Shown here: one piece after another, positions 8,461 through 17,801 of the stretch
Layout of the letters: every line of letters starts with the position of its first letter
Numbering within the stretch: position 1 is the first letter of the stretch
Origin: Proteobacteria bacterium DTSAM18
GTDB taxonomy: Bacteria; Myxococcota_A; UBA796; GCA-2862545
Assembly: GCA_028767165.1 (NCBI GenBank)
Contig: JARACJ010000005.1
Span: 248,001-312,000 of the forward strand
Direction: 5' to 3'
DNA length: 64,000 bases
Notes under the pieces: model-generated
Told to the model about the DNA's origin: nothing
Database searches by the model: none
What the model saw: only the letters and a program-made list of their open reading frames with translations
Translations under genes and position numbers: made by a program

Positions 8461-8955
8461 ATGATCCTTCGCTTCCTCGCCCCACTCCTCGTGCTCACCA
8501 TTCCGGCCTTCGCCCGTACGCCGGCCGACAACATCCCCGTGATGCACACCATCAACGGCGATCAGGTGCTCAGCCTGCTGAAGGAGGTGGGCGACACCCC
8601 GCGGCTGATGACCGACGAGGTGGGCGACCCGCTCGTGCACGCCCAGGCCGACGGCACCCACTACTCGGTGATCTTCTACGACTGCGAGAGCCCGGAAGGA
8701 CAGGTGAAGACCTGCCGCGCGCTGCAGTACCGCACCTGGTACCGGCTCGACGTGCCCCTCAGCGCCACCGACATCAACGAGTGGAACCGGCTCTCCCGGC
8801 TCGGCCGCGCCTACCTGGACGACGACGGCGACGCGACCATCGAGTACAACGTGCGGCTCCAGGGCGGCGTCACCCCGCAGCACCTCCGGGAGCAGCGGGA
8901 CTGGTTCCTTCGGGCGATCAGCGAGTTCGAGCGGATGCTCGTCACGACCCAGTGA
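8461..8955 (+). CDS. Secreted YbjN-domain protein
   Basis: The product has 164 residues with a signal peptide ending at AFA (about residue 18). The mature part matches the YbjN fold: a long first helix (INGDQVLSLLKEVG), then CRALQYRTWYRLD, NEWNRLSRLGRAYLDDDGD and a LQGGVTPQHLREQ helix with a late Phe/Met-rich end. YbjN-type domains resemble type III secretion chaperones in fold, and their function is poorly known. This version is periplasmic. GGAGTCCGTC precedes the start. The last 14 bases overlap the convergent methyltransferase gene. Confidence 0.75.
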   Translation: MILRFLAPLLVLTIPAFARTPADNIPVMHTINGDQVLSLLKEVGDTPRLMTDEVGDPLVHAQADGTHYSVIFYDCESPEGQVKTCRALQYRTWYRLDVPLSATDINEWNRLSRLGRAYLDDDGDATIEYNVRLQGGVTPQHLREQRDWFLRAISEFERMLVTTQ

Positions 8956-9961
8956 GCGGCTTGCGCAGCACGTACAGCTGCTGACCGGTCCACACCCGGG
9001 GTGCCTCGGGACGGGTCATGCGCAGGACCTGCAGGCCCAGCGCCTGGAATTCGTCGCTGTTCAGCGTGAGGGGCGTGAAGCCCCCCGCGACCATCAGCCC
9101 ACCGGGCGCGAGGGCCTGCGTGAGCTCGACGGCCAGACGCCGTGACGCCTGCAGGGACAGCACGCTGCTGTTCATGGCCCCCATCGCGACGATGAGGTGG
9201 GCCCGGCCTCCGAGGAGCTCGCGCATGTCCGTGGGCTGATCGAGGTCCCGGGCGTGCACCGCGACCCGGTCGCCGAGGCGCTCCCGGGCCTGCCGCAGGC
9301 TCACCTCGTTGCGGTCGACCACGTGCAGCCGGGGCGCCAGGGGCTCGAGGACGGGCACCAGCGCCGCCAGCTCCTCGCCGTCGCCGCCGCAGACCGACAG
9401 CACCGTGGGCCGCTCGGGCAGCTCGCCGCGCCGATCGGCCACCACGCGGGCGAGCCACGGGTACAGCACGTCCCGGTAGGCGTCGCCGACGGTACCCTCC
9501 CCGCCCGGGACCGCGCGATCCTTCCACAGATCCCACCAGCCGTCCGGGAACAGGAAGGTGCTGCTGGGGAACAGGGGCTGGGAGGCCGCCAGGGTGTAGT
9601 CGAGCTCGAACGCGTGACCCGGCAGACGCCGCACCAGGGTGTCGACCAGCGGCTGCAGCACCCAGCTCAGGTGGGCGGGCACGAAGCGGCGCTCCTCGCG
9701 ACCGGGCTCGCCCCACCACAACACCGCCGGCGTGCCCCCGTGCAGGCGAAACGACAGCCGCACGCGGGCCGGGAGCTCGGGCCAGTCCCGCAGGTGGAAC
9801 AGGTAGCCGAAGAAGTCCCGCTCGATGGCCTGGTAGTCCAGGGGGACCTCCTCGCTGCCCTCCTGCACCACGAGATCGAGCAGGGCACGCACCACGGGCA
9901 CGATGGGACCGGACGCGAGGGGGAGGTCGTCGGGAAGGTGGGACAGCGCGGGAGCGGACAA
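8942..9961 (-). CDS. Class I SAM-dependent methyltransferase
   Basis: The product has 339 residues. The N-terminal 170 residues are alpha-helical and Trp-rich (WWGEPG, FPDGWWDLWKDRA). A Rossmann-type domain follows, with motif I VLSVCGGDGEELAAL, acidic motif LHVVDRN and VAVHARDLDQ. A GGLMVAGGFTPLTL segment follows. The substrate is unknown. The initiation codon is TTG 9961, supported by GGAGGAATCCCG. Its 3' end overlaps the YbjN gene tail to tail. Confidence 0.75.
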   Translation of the reverse strand: MSAPALSHLPDDLPLASGPIVPVVRALLDLVVQEGSEEVPLDYQAIERDFFGYLFHLRDWPELPARVRLSFRLHGGTPAVLWWGEPGREERRFVPAHLSWVLQPLVDTLVRRLPGHAFELDYTLAASQPLFPSSTFLFPDGWWDLWKDRAVPGGEGTVGDAYRDVLYPWLARVVADRRGELPERPTVLSVCGGDGEELAALVPVLEPLAPRLHVVDRNEVSLRQARERLGDRVAVHARDLDQPTDMRELLGGRAHLIVAMGAMNSSVLSLQASRRLAVELTQALAPGGLMVAGGFTPLTLNSDEFQALGLQVLRMTRPEAPRVWTGQQLYVLRKPLTGS

Positions 9962-10014
9962 CGGGATTCCTCCGAGGCGCGCAGGCTACCAGACGCGCCC
10001 ATCGGGGTCACCGG

Positions 10015-10770
10015 TCAGGGCGGCGCCACCACGCCCCATCCACCGCCGGTGTCCACGTGGCTGCCCCGGGGGTTGTGCAGGGTCTGCAGCACCCAGGCCG
10101 CGGGGTCGAGGCCCCTCCACAGGTGGTGGAAGCTCCGGGGCTGGCCGTCCTCACAGGCCGGGTGGGTCGCGTGACCGCCACAGGACGACCAGCCGTCGAG
10201 AGGGGTCTGCACCGCGACCAGGGGCTGGTGATCGCCGCCGTCGAGCCGGTAGAACCACACCCCCGGCAGGGGCGAGTCCGGATAGGGCACGAGACCCTCC
10301 CCGTCGACCCACACCATCGGCGGCTGCAGGAAGCCCGGATCGAGGGCCACGAAGGTCTCCGCGGTCCCCGTGTCGACGAAGGTGGCGATGACGGCCCCGC
10401 AGGTAGCCGCCGCGTCGAGATCGGACACCCCGCAGGCCCGCTCGAGCACCGGCACGAGGAAGGCGTGATCCCCCGGCAGGCCCGCCAGGTCCTCCAGCTG
10501 GAAGCAGGTGTTGAGGTCGTGGCCGAGGAAGCGGGCGTCGTCGGGGGGCCGGGTGCCCTCGCGGCTGCCGAAGAACGCCCGTGGGGCGCAGGTCTCGAAG
10601 GGATCGACCCCTTCGGTGGCCGACGGATCCATGTCGAGGGGGACGTGCACCTCCACGGGAAGCGGCCGCACATCCGTACCCTCGATGGGTTCCTCCTCCG
10701 GCGCACCGGTGCAGGCCGGGAGCAGGAGGGCCCCGAGCAGGACCCGGAGCGGCTCAGTCCTCCACGCCAT
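10015..10770 (-). CDS. Cys-rich predicted lipoprotein downstream of the protease
   Basis: The product has 251 residues. MAWRTEPLRVLLGALLLPAC gives a signal and lipobox LPAC, followed by an acidic Pro/Glu linker. The mature part carries several cysteines (FETCAPRAFF, NTCFQLED, ERACGVSD, AATCGAVI, WSSCGGHATHPACEDG), which suggests a disulfide-stabilised extracytoplasmic domain. GGAGGGTGC precedes ATG 10770, and the start overlaps the end of the metalloprotease gene by 17 bases. The two are likely cotranscribed. The family is not recognised. A role alongside the protease, such as inhibitor or substrate capture, is only a guess. Confidence 0.7.
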   Translation of the reverse strand: MAWRTEPLRVLLGALLLPACTGAPEEEPIEGTDVRPLPVEVHVPLDMDPSATEGVDPFETCAPRAFFGSREGTRPPDDARFLGHDLNTCFQLEDLAGLPGDHAFLVPVLERACGVSDLDAAATCGAVIATFVDTGTAETFVALDPGFLQPPMVWVDGEGLVPYPDSPLPGVWFYRLDGGDHQPLVAVQTPLDGWSSCGGHATHPACEDGQPRSFHHLWRGLDPAAWVLQTLHNPRGSHVDTGGGWGVVAPP

Positions 10771-13700
10771 GCACCCTCCAGGTGTCCACGGAGCAGGCCG
10801 CGGGCGCCTGATCGACGAGGGTGTCGCACACCCCGGTCCACTCGAACCCGAAGCCGCCGTGCCCGCAGGTGGTGCCCGGCCCGGAGAACATCCACATCCC
10901 CAACCAGTCACCGGCCACCGTGGCGTCGTGGGACACGTACACCTCGCTGGCACCCGCCGCGGCGTCGTCGAAGAACCATGCGGGCGCGGCCTCGGCGCAC
11001 ATCACGTCGTCCCCTCCGTTGCCCCACAGCTCGCCGAAGCCATCGCTGCCGCCGTTGTCCATGAGCACGTCGTCGCCATCGCCCCCCCGAAGCACGTCAT
11101 CGCCGGCCCCCCCCGCGAGGTGGTCGTCGCCGCCCCGGCCCCGCAGGTCGTCGTCGCCGGGCCCACCGATGAGCCACTCGGTCATCCCGGCGCCCGCTGC
11201 ATCCGACCCTTCGAGCAGATCGTCGCCGCCGCGTCCCTCGAGCACGAGCTCGAGCTCGTGGGTGGGCGAGAGGGCCGCCAGGGACGGCAGGTCCGGGTGG
11301 CTGAAGCCGAGGGCGTCGTCGCCGGGCGTGCCCACGAAGCGCACCGACCGGATGGTCTCGGCGGCGTCGGCGTACAGGCAGCAGAAGTCGTGCCCCGCCT
11401 CGTCGTGGCCGAACAGCACGAAGTCGTAGTGGTCGGAGCCGTCGGTGAGCACCGGCGACAGCCCGACGGCCGTGGCCTCGTCCCCGCCGAGCAGTCGCAT
11501 GTCGCAGACGATGCCGGTCGCCTCCCCGCCGGTGGTCACCACGGAGCAAGGCCCATCGACCGGACAGGTGGACAGGGCGTAGTCCCGCTCGACCGGGCCG
11601 TAGCCGAGCTGCTGGACCACGCCAGAGCCGGTGGGCACCGCCGCTTGGACCTGCGTGAGCCCCTCCACCTCGTAGGTGGGCACGGTGAGCAGGGATGCCT
11701 CCGAGGCGCAGTCCACGAGGACGTCCACGTCCCGGTAGCTGCGGAGCTGTGGGGCCCAGTGATCCGGCCCCAAGCGCGTCCACAGGGTCAGGTGCAGGGG
11801 CGCTCCGACCACGTGATCGCCCATGGACAGCTCGACGGCCACCTCCCGCCAGTCCGCGTCCCACACCGGCGGGTCCGTGGGGCCGGGCGGCATCCAGCCG
11901 GTCTGGGGAGGCTCGGCATCGCACAGGTCGTACATGAAGTCCGCCCCGAGGACGACCTGCTGGCCCAGATCCGCGAGACCCGGCGCGCTGCCGGCGTCGA
12001 CGACGTAGTAGGGCTCGTCATCGAGGGACGAACGGGCGATCCCCGCGCCATCGCAGACCTGCCGGTACGCCCACTCCGTCACCCGGAAGCGCACCGTGTA
12101 GCTCGACTGCTGGTGGGGCTGGTCGCCGACGGCCGGAAGCTCCCAGTGGGCGAGGCCGATGGCGGGCACCGCCGCCGGCGCCCGGTAGTCCGCCACGATG
12201 TCGAGGGGCGCGTCCCACATCACGAGGCCCAGGGCATCGTGGACCCAGGGGGCGGACGTGAGGTACCCGACCGCGTCGCGGGCCTGCACCCGCACCGGGC
12301 CCGCCTCGGTGCTCACGTCCCGGGCCTCGTTGCCCAGCGGCCACACATCTCCCGAGGCCACCATGGAGGGATCGAGGTCGTCGAGCCGTGTCACCAGGCC
12401 GTCGGTGCGGATGTGGTCGTTGGTGGAGGGTGCCTTCTCCTCCCCGGGCACCCACACCAGGGCCTTGTTGGAGTACACCGGAAGGCGGGGCTCCCCGCGG
12501 TTGGTGGTGATGGTGGCGTAGGCGACGTCGCCCTCCTCGAACCCCCGGAGCGGATCCGCGTGGGTCGGGTCGCTCGAGCCGTCGGCGTGGGCGAAGGAGC
12601 TGCGGCCATCCTCGTTGGCCAGCGACAGCCCCTGCAGATCGTACTGCCCGGGGTGGAGGATCCCAAGGGCATGGCCGATCTCGTGGGCCATGGTCCACTG
12701 ACGGCTGGTCTTGCCGTCGACCGCGAGCCACACCAGCGAGCCCTCGTCCTCGGACTTGGCGGCATCCTGGGGCACCGGTCCGCCGGAGGTGTAGCGGGAC
12801 ACCTCCCCGCCTCGCGCCGCCCCGAGGACCTCGTTGCCGGAGGTCGCGCAGCTGAGCTCCCGGCCGTTGGCGGTGAAGGCCACCACCAGATCCGCGCCGA
12901 CGTCCCCGACCACCTCGTGGATGCGCGGTGCCAGATCGGCCGCGGCAGCCCCCGTGTCCCCGGTCTCCGACGTGTCCAGTGACGAGAGCAGGCCCGCCGC
13001 CACCGGCTTGAGCCCCACGTTCCACCACAGCCAGAAGGGGTCGCGCACCACGAGGTGGTTGTCCAGCCAGCCGTGATCCCCGCAGTCTTCGGAGAAGTCC
13101 CCGTCGTAGGCGTAGCCGAGCAGATCGGTGAGCGAGTCCATGCCGTCGACCGTGTCGACGGCGTGCATCTCCCGGAACCCCACGATGCGCAGGCGGTGCC
13201 CGTGGATGCCCGAGCGACGGAAGACGAGGTTGGTCTGGTGCACCAGGGACCAGGCATAGGCCTGCATGTTCCAGGCGTGGTCCGGATCCTCGTCGGCCCG
13301 CTCCTGCCGGGCCTGGGGGGTCCAGGTCACCAGCAGATCGATGAACGTGGCACCGTCTCCGGGCCAGACCACCGGCTGGGGATCGACGTCCCAGTTGGGC
13401 TCGGGCGTCTGGTTGGCGGGGTGCTCCGGGTCCACCTCCACGGGCTCGCCCTCGGCGGCCTCCACGAGCAGGAACGCCTGGCCGATCCCCGAATCCTCGA
13501 GCTGGAAGGTGCCGTACCGTCCCTCGAGGATGCCGAAGACGGTGTCGCCGGCCAGCGTGAGGATCACATCGCCGCCACCGTTGAGATCCCGCCCCACCCA
13601 GGTGCGGCTGCCGTCCGGGTGGAAGTGGTAGCTCGTGCGCTGGGCGTGGATGTCACCGGGTCCACCCACCTGATCGCCGTGGGGCAGCGGCACGTGCAGA

Positions 13701-14062
13701 CGCAGGGGCGGCGTGGGCCGATCACGACCGTGGAGGGGATCGAGCGTGGGAAACACGACCTCCGGCCGCAGCCGGACCACCGCCACCTGGGCCGGGGGCG
13801 CGTCGCCGGTGCGCCACCGGGCGTAGCGTCGCGGTGACAGGCTGCGTCCCTCGACGGGCATCACCCACGCCGCCTCGTCATCCCAGGAGGCCGGCGCGGA
13901 CGGCGGCACCCCGTCGGAGGTGCGGCCTCCACTGCCCGGCAGGAGCGGCCCCACGAAGACGAAGGCCTCCTCGGCGACGGCCCCGGTGGACATCAGCAGG
14001 GAAGCCGCCAGTGCCCCCTCGAGGACGACACGTCGTCCAGACCTGACCTCCCGTCGCGCCAC
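10754..14062 (-). CDS. Secreted metzincin metalloprotease with RTX-type Ca2+ repeats
   Basis: The product has 1102 residues. After a signal peptide (to about residue 31) and a propeptide-like region comes a reprolysin-like catalytic domain: FIDLLVTWTPQARQ near residue 235 and the zinc site MAHEIGHALGILHPGQ near residue 458 (HExGHxxGxxH). A strand-rich middle section follows. From about 945 to 1010 there are nonapeptide repeats of GGxGxDxLxG type (GGPGDDDLRGRGGDD), which fold on binding Ca2+ and usually mark type I secretion or surface proteins. Here a Sec signal is present and further residues follow the repeats, so the export route is unclear. The start is GTG with GGGGAGGCGAAG upstream. Confidence 0.88.
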   Translation of the reverse strand: MARREVRSGRRVVLEGALAASLLMSTGAVAEEAFVFVGPLLPGSGGRTSDGVPPSAPASWDDEAAWVMPVEGRSLSPRRYARWRTGDAPPAQVAVVRLRPEVVFPTLDPLHGRDRPTPPLRLHVPLPHGDQVGGPGDIHAQRTSYHFHPDGSRTWVGRDLNGGGDVILTLAGDTVFGILEGRYGTFQLEDSGIGQAFLLVEAAEGEPVEVDPEHPANQTPEPNWDVDPQPVVWPGDGATFIDLLVTWTPQARQERADEDPDHAWNMQAYAWSLVHQTNLVFRRSGIHGHRLRIVGFREMHAVDTVDGMDSLTDLLGYAYDGDFSEDCGDHGWLDNHLVVRDPFWLWWNVGLKPVAAGLLSSLDTSETGDTGAAAADLAPRIHEVVGDVGADLVVAFTANGRELSCATSGNEVLGAARGGEVSRYTSGGPVPQDAAKSEDEGSLVWLAVDGKTSRQWTMAHEIGHALGILHPGQYDLQGLSLANEDGRSSFAHADGSSDPTHADPLRGFEEGDVAYATITTNRGEPRLPVYSNKALVWVPGEEKAPSTNDHIRTDGLVTRLDDLDPSMVASGDVWPLGNEARDVSTEAGPVRVQARDAVGYLTSAPWVHDALGLVMWDAPLDIVADYRAPAAVPAIGLAHWELPAVGDQPHQQSSYTVRFRVTEWAYRQVCDGAGIARSSLDDEPYYVVDAGSAPGLADLGQQVVLGADFMYDLCDAEPPQTGWMPPGPTDPPVWDADWREVAVELSMGDHVVGAPLHLTLWTRLGPDHWAPQLRSYRDVDVLVDCASEASLLTVPTYEVEGLTQVQAAVPTGSGVVQQLGYGPVERDYALSTCPVDGPCSVVTTGGEATGIVCDMRLLGGDEATAVGLSPVLTDGSDHYDFVLFGHDEAGHDFCCLYADAAETIRSVRFVGTPGDDALGFSHPDLPSLAALSPTHELELVLEGRGGDDLLEGSDAAGAGMTEWLIGGPGDDDLRGRGGDDHLAGGAGDDVLRGGDGDDVLMDNGGSDGFGELWGNGGDDVMCAEAAPAWFFDDAAAGASEVYVSHDATVAGDWLGMWMFSGPGTTCGHGGFGFEWTGVCDTLVDQAPAACSVDTWRVHGVED

Positions 14063-14189
14063 CTTCGCCTCCCCTGCGGACCGTCCCGGATCGGCCGACG
14101 CCTGCGGAAGGCGCGACCGACGGGACCCGTTCGGACGGGGAGGCGGTGGTGTGGGTCAGCGGTTCTGCGCCCGCAGAACCCCTGACGGC

Positions 14190-15905
14190 TCAGCGGCGAC
14201 GGCGGCGGAGCCCCACGAGGCCGAGCCCCAGGCCCATCCACCCGAAGGCGGCCCCGCCCTGGCTACAGCCGCTCGCACAGCCCAGCTCGGCGCGCATGGC
14301 GGTGTTGTGGGCCTCGAGGGCGCCGTTGATGGCGTCGAGGTTGCTGGTCATCACCTGGGCATCCCCGTCGCGGCCGGTCTGGGAGATGGTCTGGGCCGCG
14401 TGGTTGCCGATGTCGCCGATGAAGCCGTCGAAGTCGAAGTTCGTGGGGTCGTTGGCGTACTCGGCGGGGAACAGCATCTCCCGGCCGTCGGCCAGGCGGA
14501 GCATGCGAGGCGCCTCGAAGCGCTCCACGCTCGGGTTGCACAGGGTGACGAACTCCGCGCTGTGGTTGCGGTCGACCATCGGCATGTCCTCGTTCAGGGC
14601 GAAGATCGGGTCGATGGTCATCTCCTCGGCCGAGATGGAGCTCGTGAGGCGCGTGAGCACGGGATGGCGGTCGAACAGGTCCTGCGCGTTGCGCATGGCC
14701 TCGACCCAGCCGGCGTCCAGCGCCTCGGCGAAGGCCGTGCCGTCGACGGGCTGGAAGGCGTCACGAGAGACGTAGCAGTCCATGCAGGCGTAGAACTCGA
14801 GGGGCGTGACGCCGTCCTGGGCGACCACGGCGGGCATGGGGAAGAACTCGAGCAGCGTGGGCACGGTGCCGTTCGAGACCGGGATGCCGGCCTCGAACTG
14901 CATCGTGTTCACGAGATCGAAGGGATGGGCCGTGGTCATCAGCACGCCGGGCCGGTAGCGGCCGGAGGCCCAGAAGACGCCATCGAAGGCGTCGGTGGAG
15001 CCGGAGAAGTCGGTGGCGAAGGCCTGGCCACCCGCCTCGTTGGCCGCCTGGGTGATGACGTCCGGGTAGTTGTTGCCGGCGTCCATCCAGTTCACGGCGA
15101 GCTCGTTGACCTCGACGTGCAGGTAGTTCACCGGCACGGCGCGGGCGTCGCCCAGGACGAAGGGCTGAAGGCGCATGTCGGGGGTGGCGGCGATGGCCGT
15201 GAGCTGCAGCGGGATGGAGGCCTCGCTGCCCTCGTAGCGCATGCCCAGGGGCACCAGATCGCCGACGTCCTTGTCCTTCTGCAAGCGCAGGGCCAGGAAG
15301 AAGTGGCCGCTGGTGACGTAGGGGGCGGCCGCCTCGTCGAAGGAGTCGGGGATGAAGTAGGCATCGGTGGTGTCGCCGTCGGCGTTGGGATCGTCCAGCC
15401 ACTCGACCAGGGACTCGATGGAGTCGGCCTGCACCACGGCGTAGTCGTAGGGGCCCACGGCGCCGGCATCCACCTGGGTGACGCCGCCGCCATCCTGGGG
15501 CGGCTCGCCGCCGGCCGTGTCGAAGTCCGCAGACTCGGGGGCGGAGACCATCAGGCCATTGCGGCCCTCGTCCTTGCAGGTGCCCTCGGTGGTGAAGGTG
15601 AGGTTCCACAGGGGCATCGTGAAGGGCGACAGCGTGGTGAAGATGTCGTCGACGCTGGGGAACAGCTCGGGCACGGCCTGCACGGGCACGACCCAGGCGA
15701 ACTGCTCCGCGGAACCCGTGTAGGAGATCTGCACGTGGGCCTCGACCGTGCCCTGCTCCTTGTCGACGGCGAACAGGATGCGCTCGGCGGCCTGGTCGAC
15801 CGGCTGGGACTGGTTGCTGCAGAACATGCCGCCACAGGCGAGGGCGTCGGAGCCCACGAAGGAGGCGGCGAGGCCGAGGGTGAGGGCCTTGAGGTGGTGG
15901 TTCAT
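14190..15905 (-). CDS. DUF2330 secreted protein with MYXO-CTERM-like tail (paralogue 2)
   Basis: The product has 571 residues. A signal peptide to about residue 23 precedes ACGGMFCSNQSQPVDQAAER. The protein can be aligned from end to end with the one at 5175-6905, with long identical runs such as FAWVVPV, LHVEVNELAV and LTSSISAEEM. The C-terminus again has GCASGCSQ, GWMGLGLGLVGL and RRRRR. The ATG at 15905 begins the signal peptide; the ribosome binding site is weak. The two copies flank the protease and lipoprotein genes, suggesting an older duplication within this envelope block. Function unknown. Confidence 0.88.
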   Translation of the reverse strand: MNHHLKALTLGLAASFVGSDALACGGMFCSNQSQPVDQAAERILFAVDKEQGTVEAHVQISYTGSAEQFAWVVPVQAVPELFPSVDDIFTTLSPFTMPLWNLTFTTEGTCKDEGRNGLMVSAPESADFDTAGGEPPQDGGGVTQVDAGAVGPYDYAVVQADSIESLVEWLDDPNADGDTTDAYFIPDSFDEAAAPYVTSGHFFLALRLQKDKDVGDLVPLGMRYEGSEASIPLQLTAIAATPDMRLQPFVLGDARAVPVNYLHVEVNELAVNWMDAGNNYPDVITQAANEAGGQAFATDFSGSTDAFDGVFWASGRYRPGVLMTTAHPFDLVNTMQFEAGIPVSNGTVPTLLEFFPMPAVVAQDGVTPLEFYACMDCYVSRDAFQPVDGTAFAEALDAGWVEAMRNAQDLFDRHPVLTRLTSSISAEEMTIDPIFALNEDMPMVDRNHSAEFVTLCNPSVERFEAPRMLRLADGREMLFPAEYANDPTNFDFDGFIGDIGNHAAQTISQTGRDGDAQVMTSNLDAINGALEAHNTAMRAELGCASGCSQGGAAFGWMGLGLGLVGLRRRRR

Positions 15906-15990
15906 GGGTGTCTCTCGATGAGGATGGGGCCGTGCCAGGGCGGATTCTAGCACGGCCGACCGGGCACGCCGAAGGTCGGGATCGATATCG

Positions 15991-16136
15991 ATCAGAGAGG
16001 GGGTCTCGAGAGGGGGTCAGACCGCAAGCTGTGATATCTTCGAGAGAGGGGGTCAGACCGCAAGCTGTTATATCTTCTCGAAGATATAACAGCTTTCGGT
16101 CTGACCCCATCCGTGACAGCTTGCGGTCTGACCCCC
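15991..16136. repeat. REP-like palindromic array (four GGGGTCAGACCG units)
   Basis: Two direct copies of GGGGTCAGACCGCAAGCTGT start near 16012 and 16049. Two inverted copies end near 16108 and 16136. Units two and three form an arm-to-arm inverted repeat, 16049-16077 against 16080-16108, with 28 of 29 positions complementary and a two-base centre. GGGGTCAGACC cores of this kind are familiar from REP elements mobilised by RAYT transposases, but no transposase is in the window. The array fills the divergent gap between the DUF2330 and methyltransferase genes. Short GGGATCG iterations flank it (15978-15992 and 16158-16183). Confidence 0.75.
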
Positions 16137-16226
16137 ATTCGTGACCCCCATCCGTCTCGGGATCGAGATCGGGATCGGGATCGACACCCCTGCTACCCTG
16201 CAGTCCCCTCCAGTCCGGTACACCGC

Positions 16227-17801
16227 ATGTCCGACACCTCCAACACCTACGACGCCGTCCCCTACCCCTCCTACGCCTTCGCCCACACCCACCCGGATGC
16301 CCTGGGCACGCTGGCGCGGGTGTTCGGCATGTCGCCGGTGCCCCCGGACCGCGCCCGCGTCCTCGAGATCGGCTGCGCCTCCGGCGGCAACCTGATCCCC
16401 ATGGCGGTGGCCTACCCGGGCGCCACCTTCGTCGGCTTCGATCTGTCCGCCCGGCAGATCGAGGAGGGCCGCCGGCAGGCCGCCGCGCTGGGCCTGACGA
16501 ACCTCGACCTGCAGCCCCGGGACATCCTGCAGCCCACCGACGATCTGGGCACCTTCGACTACATCATCGCCCACGGCGTGTTCTCCTGGGTCCCCCAACT
16601 GGTCCAGGAAGCCATCTTCGCCCTGGCCCGCAAGCACCTGTCGCCCCAGGGCGTGGCCTACATCTCCTACAACACCCGCCCGGGCTGGCAGATGCACGGC
16701 GCCGTGCGCGACATGATGCTGTACATGACCGCGGACGTGCCGGAGCCCATGGGGAAGGTGGCCCACGCCACCGCCATGCTCGACTGGCTGGCCGCCGCGG
16801 TGCCGGGCAGCCACGCCGCCTACCACCGGATGCTGAACCAGGTCTCCCAGACGCTGAAGACCCACAACCAGGCCTACGTGCTCCACGAGTTCCTCGAGGA
16901 GGTCAACGATCCGCAGACCTTCGTGGGCTTCATGGACCGCGCCCACAGGCATGGCCTGCAGTACCTCGGCGAGTCCGGCCTCACGGCCATGCTCGACCAG
17001 TACTTCGACCCGCAGGTCCAGCAGACCCTGCGCGGCTGGTCCAGGGACATCTTCGAGCTCGAGCAGTACATGGACTTCCTGCGCGGGCGCACGTTCCGGC
17101 AGACCCTGCTCGTGCACCGGGAGGTCGCGCTGCAGCGGGATCTGACCTCCTTCCGCGCCGACGGGATGTGGCTGTCGTCCCGGGCCCTCACGCCCGACCT
17201 GCAGCTCGACCCGGCCGCCGACGCCCCGCTGCACCTGAAGGCCGACAAGGGCGAGGTGGAGCTGAGCCTCGACGATCCGCTGGCCAAGGCCGTGCTCCTG
17301 CAGATCCTGCGCGCCTGGCCCGCCACGATCCGCTTCGAGGACGCCTTCGACGCCGCCCTGGACCAGCTCTGGCCCGGCCAGCGCAACCTGCTCGACCCGG
17401 ACTGGATCGCCGCCGCCACCCACTCCCTCAGCCTCGGCCTGCTCAACTGCGCGGCGCTGCAGCTGTGCCAGCTCCACGTGAGCCCCGGCCAGTCCCGCCC
17501 ATGGGCCGGCCACCCCCGCCCCGAGGTCTGGCCCTACACCCGCCACCTCGCCGCCCGCACCTGCCGGGTGTCCAGTCCCCGCCACGAGACGGTCGACCTC
17601 GACAGCCTCGACCAGCACCTCGTCACGCTGCTCGACGGCCACCACACCGTCGACGACGTGCTCGATCGCCTGCGGGCCAAGGCGGATGCCTACCAGCTCG
17701 CCACCGGCGAGCCCCTTCCCGACGCCCCGACCCCAGACAAGGTCCGCGCGCGCATCCAGCAGTTCTCCGACTGGGGCCTGCTGGTCCAGGAGGCCCCATG
17801 A
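16227..17801 (+). CDS. Class I methyltransferase with methyltransferase-regulatory domain (copy 1)
   Basis: The product has 524 residues. It starts YDAVPYPSYAF, the typical YDxxPYxSxxF lead of this family. Motif I is RVLEIGCASGGNLIPMA, then FVGFDLSARQIEEG and IIAHGVFSWVP. Residues from about 210 to 300 correspond to the PF10119-type regulatory region (YVLHEFLEEVNDP), followed by a long C-terminal domain to LLVQEAP. Substrates of this family are not firmly known. The ATG at 16227 is the first in frame before the conserved YDAVPYPS; no strong ribosome binding site is seen. Its stop overlaps the start of the next, homologous gene. Confidence 0.85.
   Translation: MSDTSNTYDAVPYPSYAFAHTHPDALGTLARVFGMSPVPPDRARVLEIGCASGGNLIPMAVAYPGATFVGFDLSARQIEEGRRQAAALGLTNLDLQPRDILQPTDDLGTFDYIIAHGVFSWVPQLVQEAIFALARKHLSPQGVAYISYNTRPGWQMHGAVRDMMLYMTADVPEPMGKVAHATAMLDWLAAAVPGSHAAYHRMLNQVSQTLKTHNQAYVLHEFLEEVNDPQTFVGFMDRAHRHGLQYLGESGLTAMLDQYFDPQVQQTLRGWSRDIFELEQYMDFLRGRTFRQTLLVHREVALQRDLTSFRADGMWLSSRALTPDLQLDPAADAPLHLKADKGEVELSLDDPLAKAVLLQILRAWPATIRFEDAFDAALDQLWPGQRNLLDPDWIAAATHSLSLGLLNCAALQLCQLHVSPGQSRPWAGHPRPEVWPYTRHLAARTCRVSSPRHETVDLDSLDQHLVTLLDGHHTVDDVLDRLRAKADAYQLATGEPLPDAPTPDKVRARIQQFSDWGLLVQEAP

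Noticed and set aside
10508-12982. 824-residue open frame opposite the metalloprotease
   Set aside because: The minus-strand gene has a signal peptide, zinc site and RTX repeats. This frame has only low-complexity His/Arg/Val/Gly sequence.
13920-15950. 676-residue open frame opposite DUF2330 paralogue 2
   Set aside because: It is an antisense shadow. A similar shadow lies opposite paralogue 1, as expected from their similarity.
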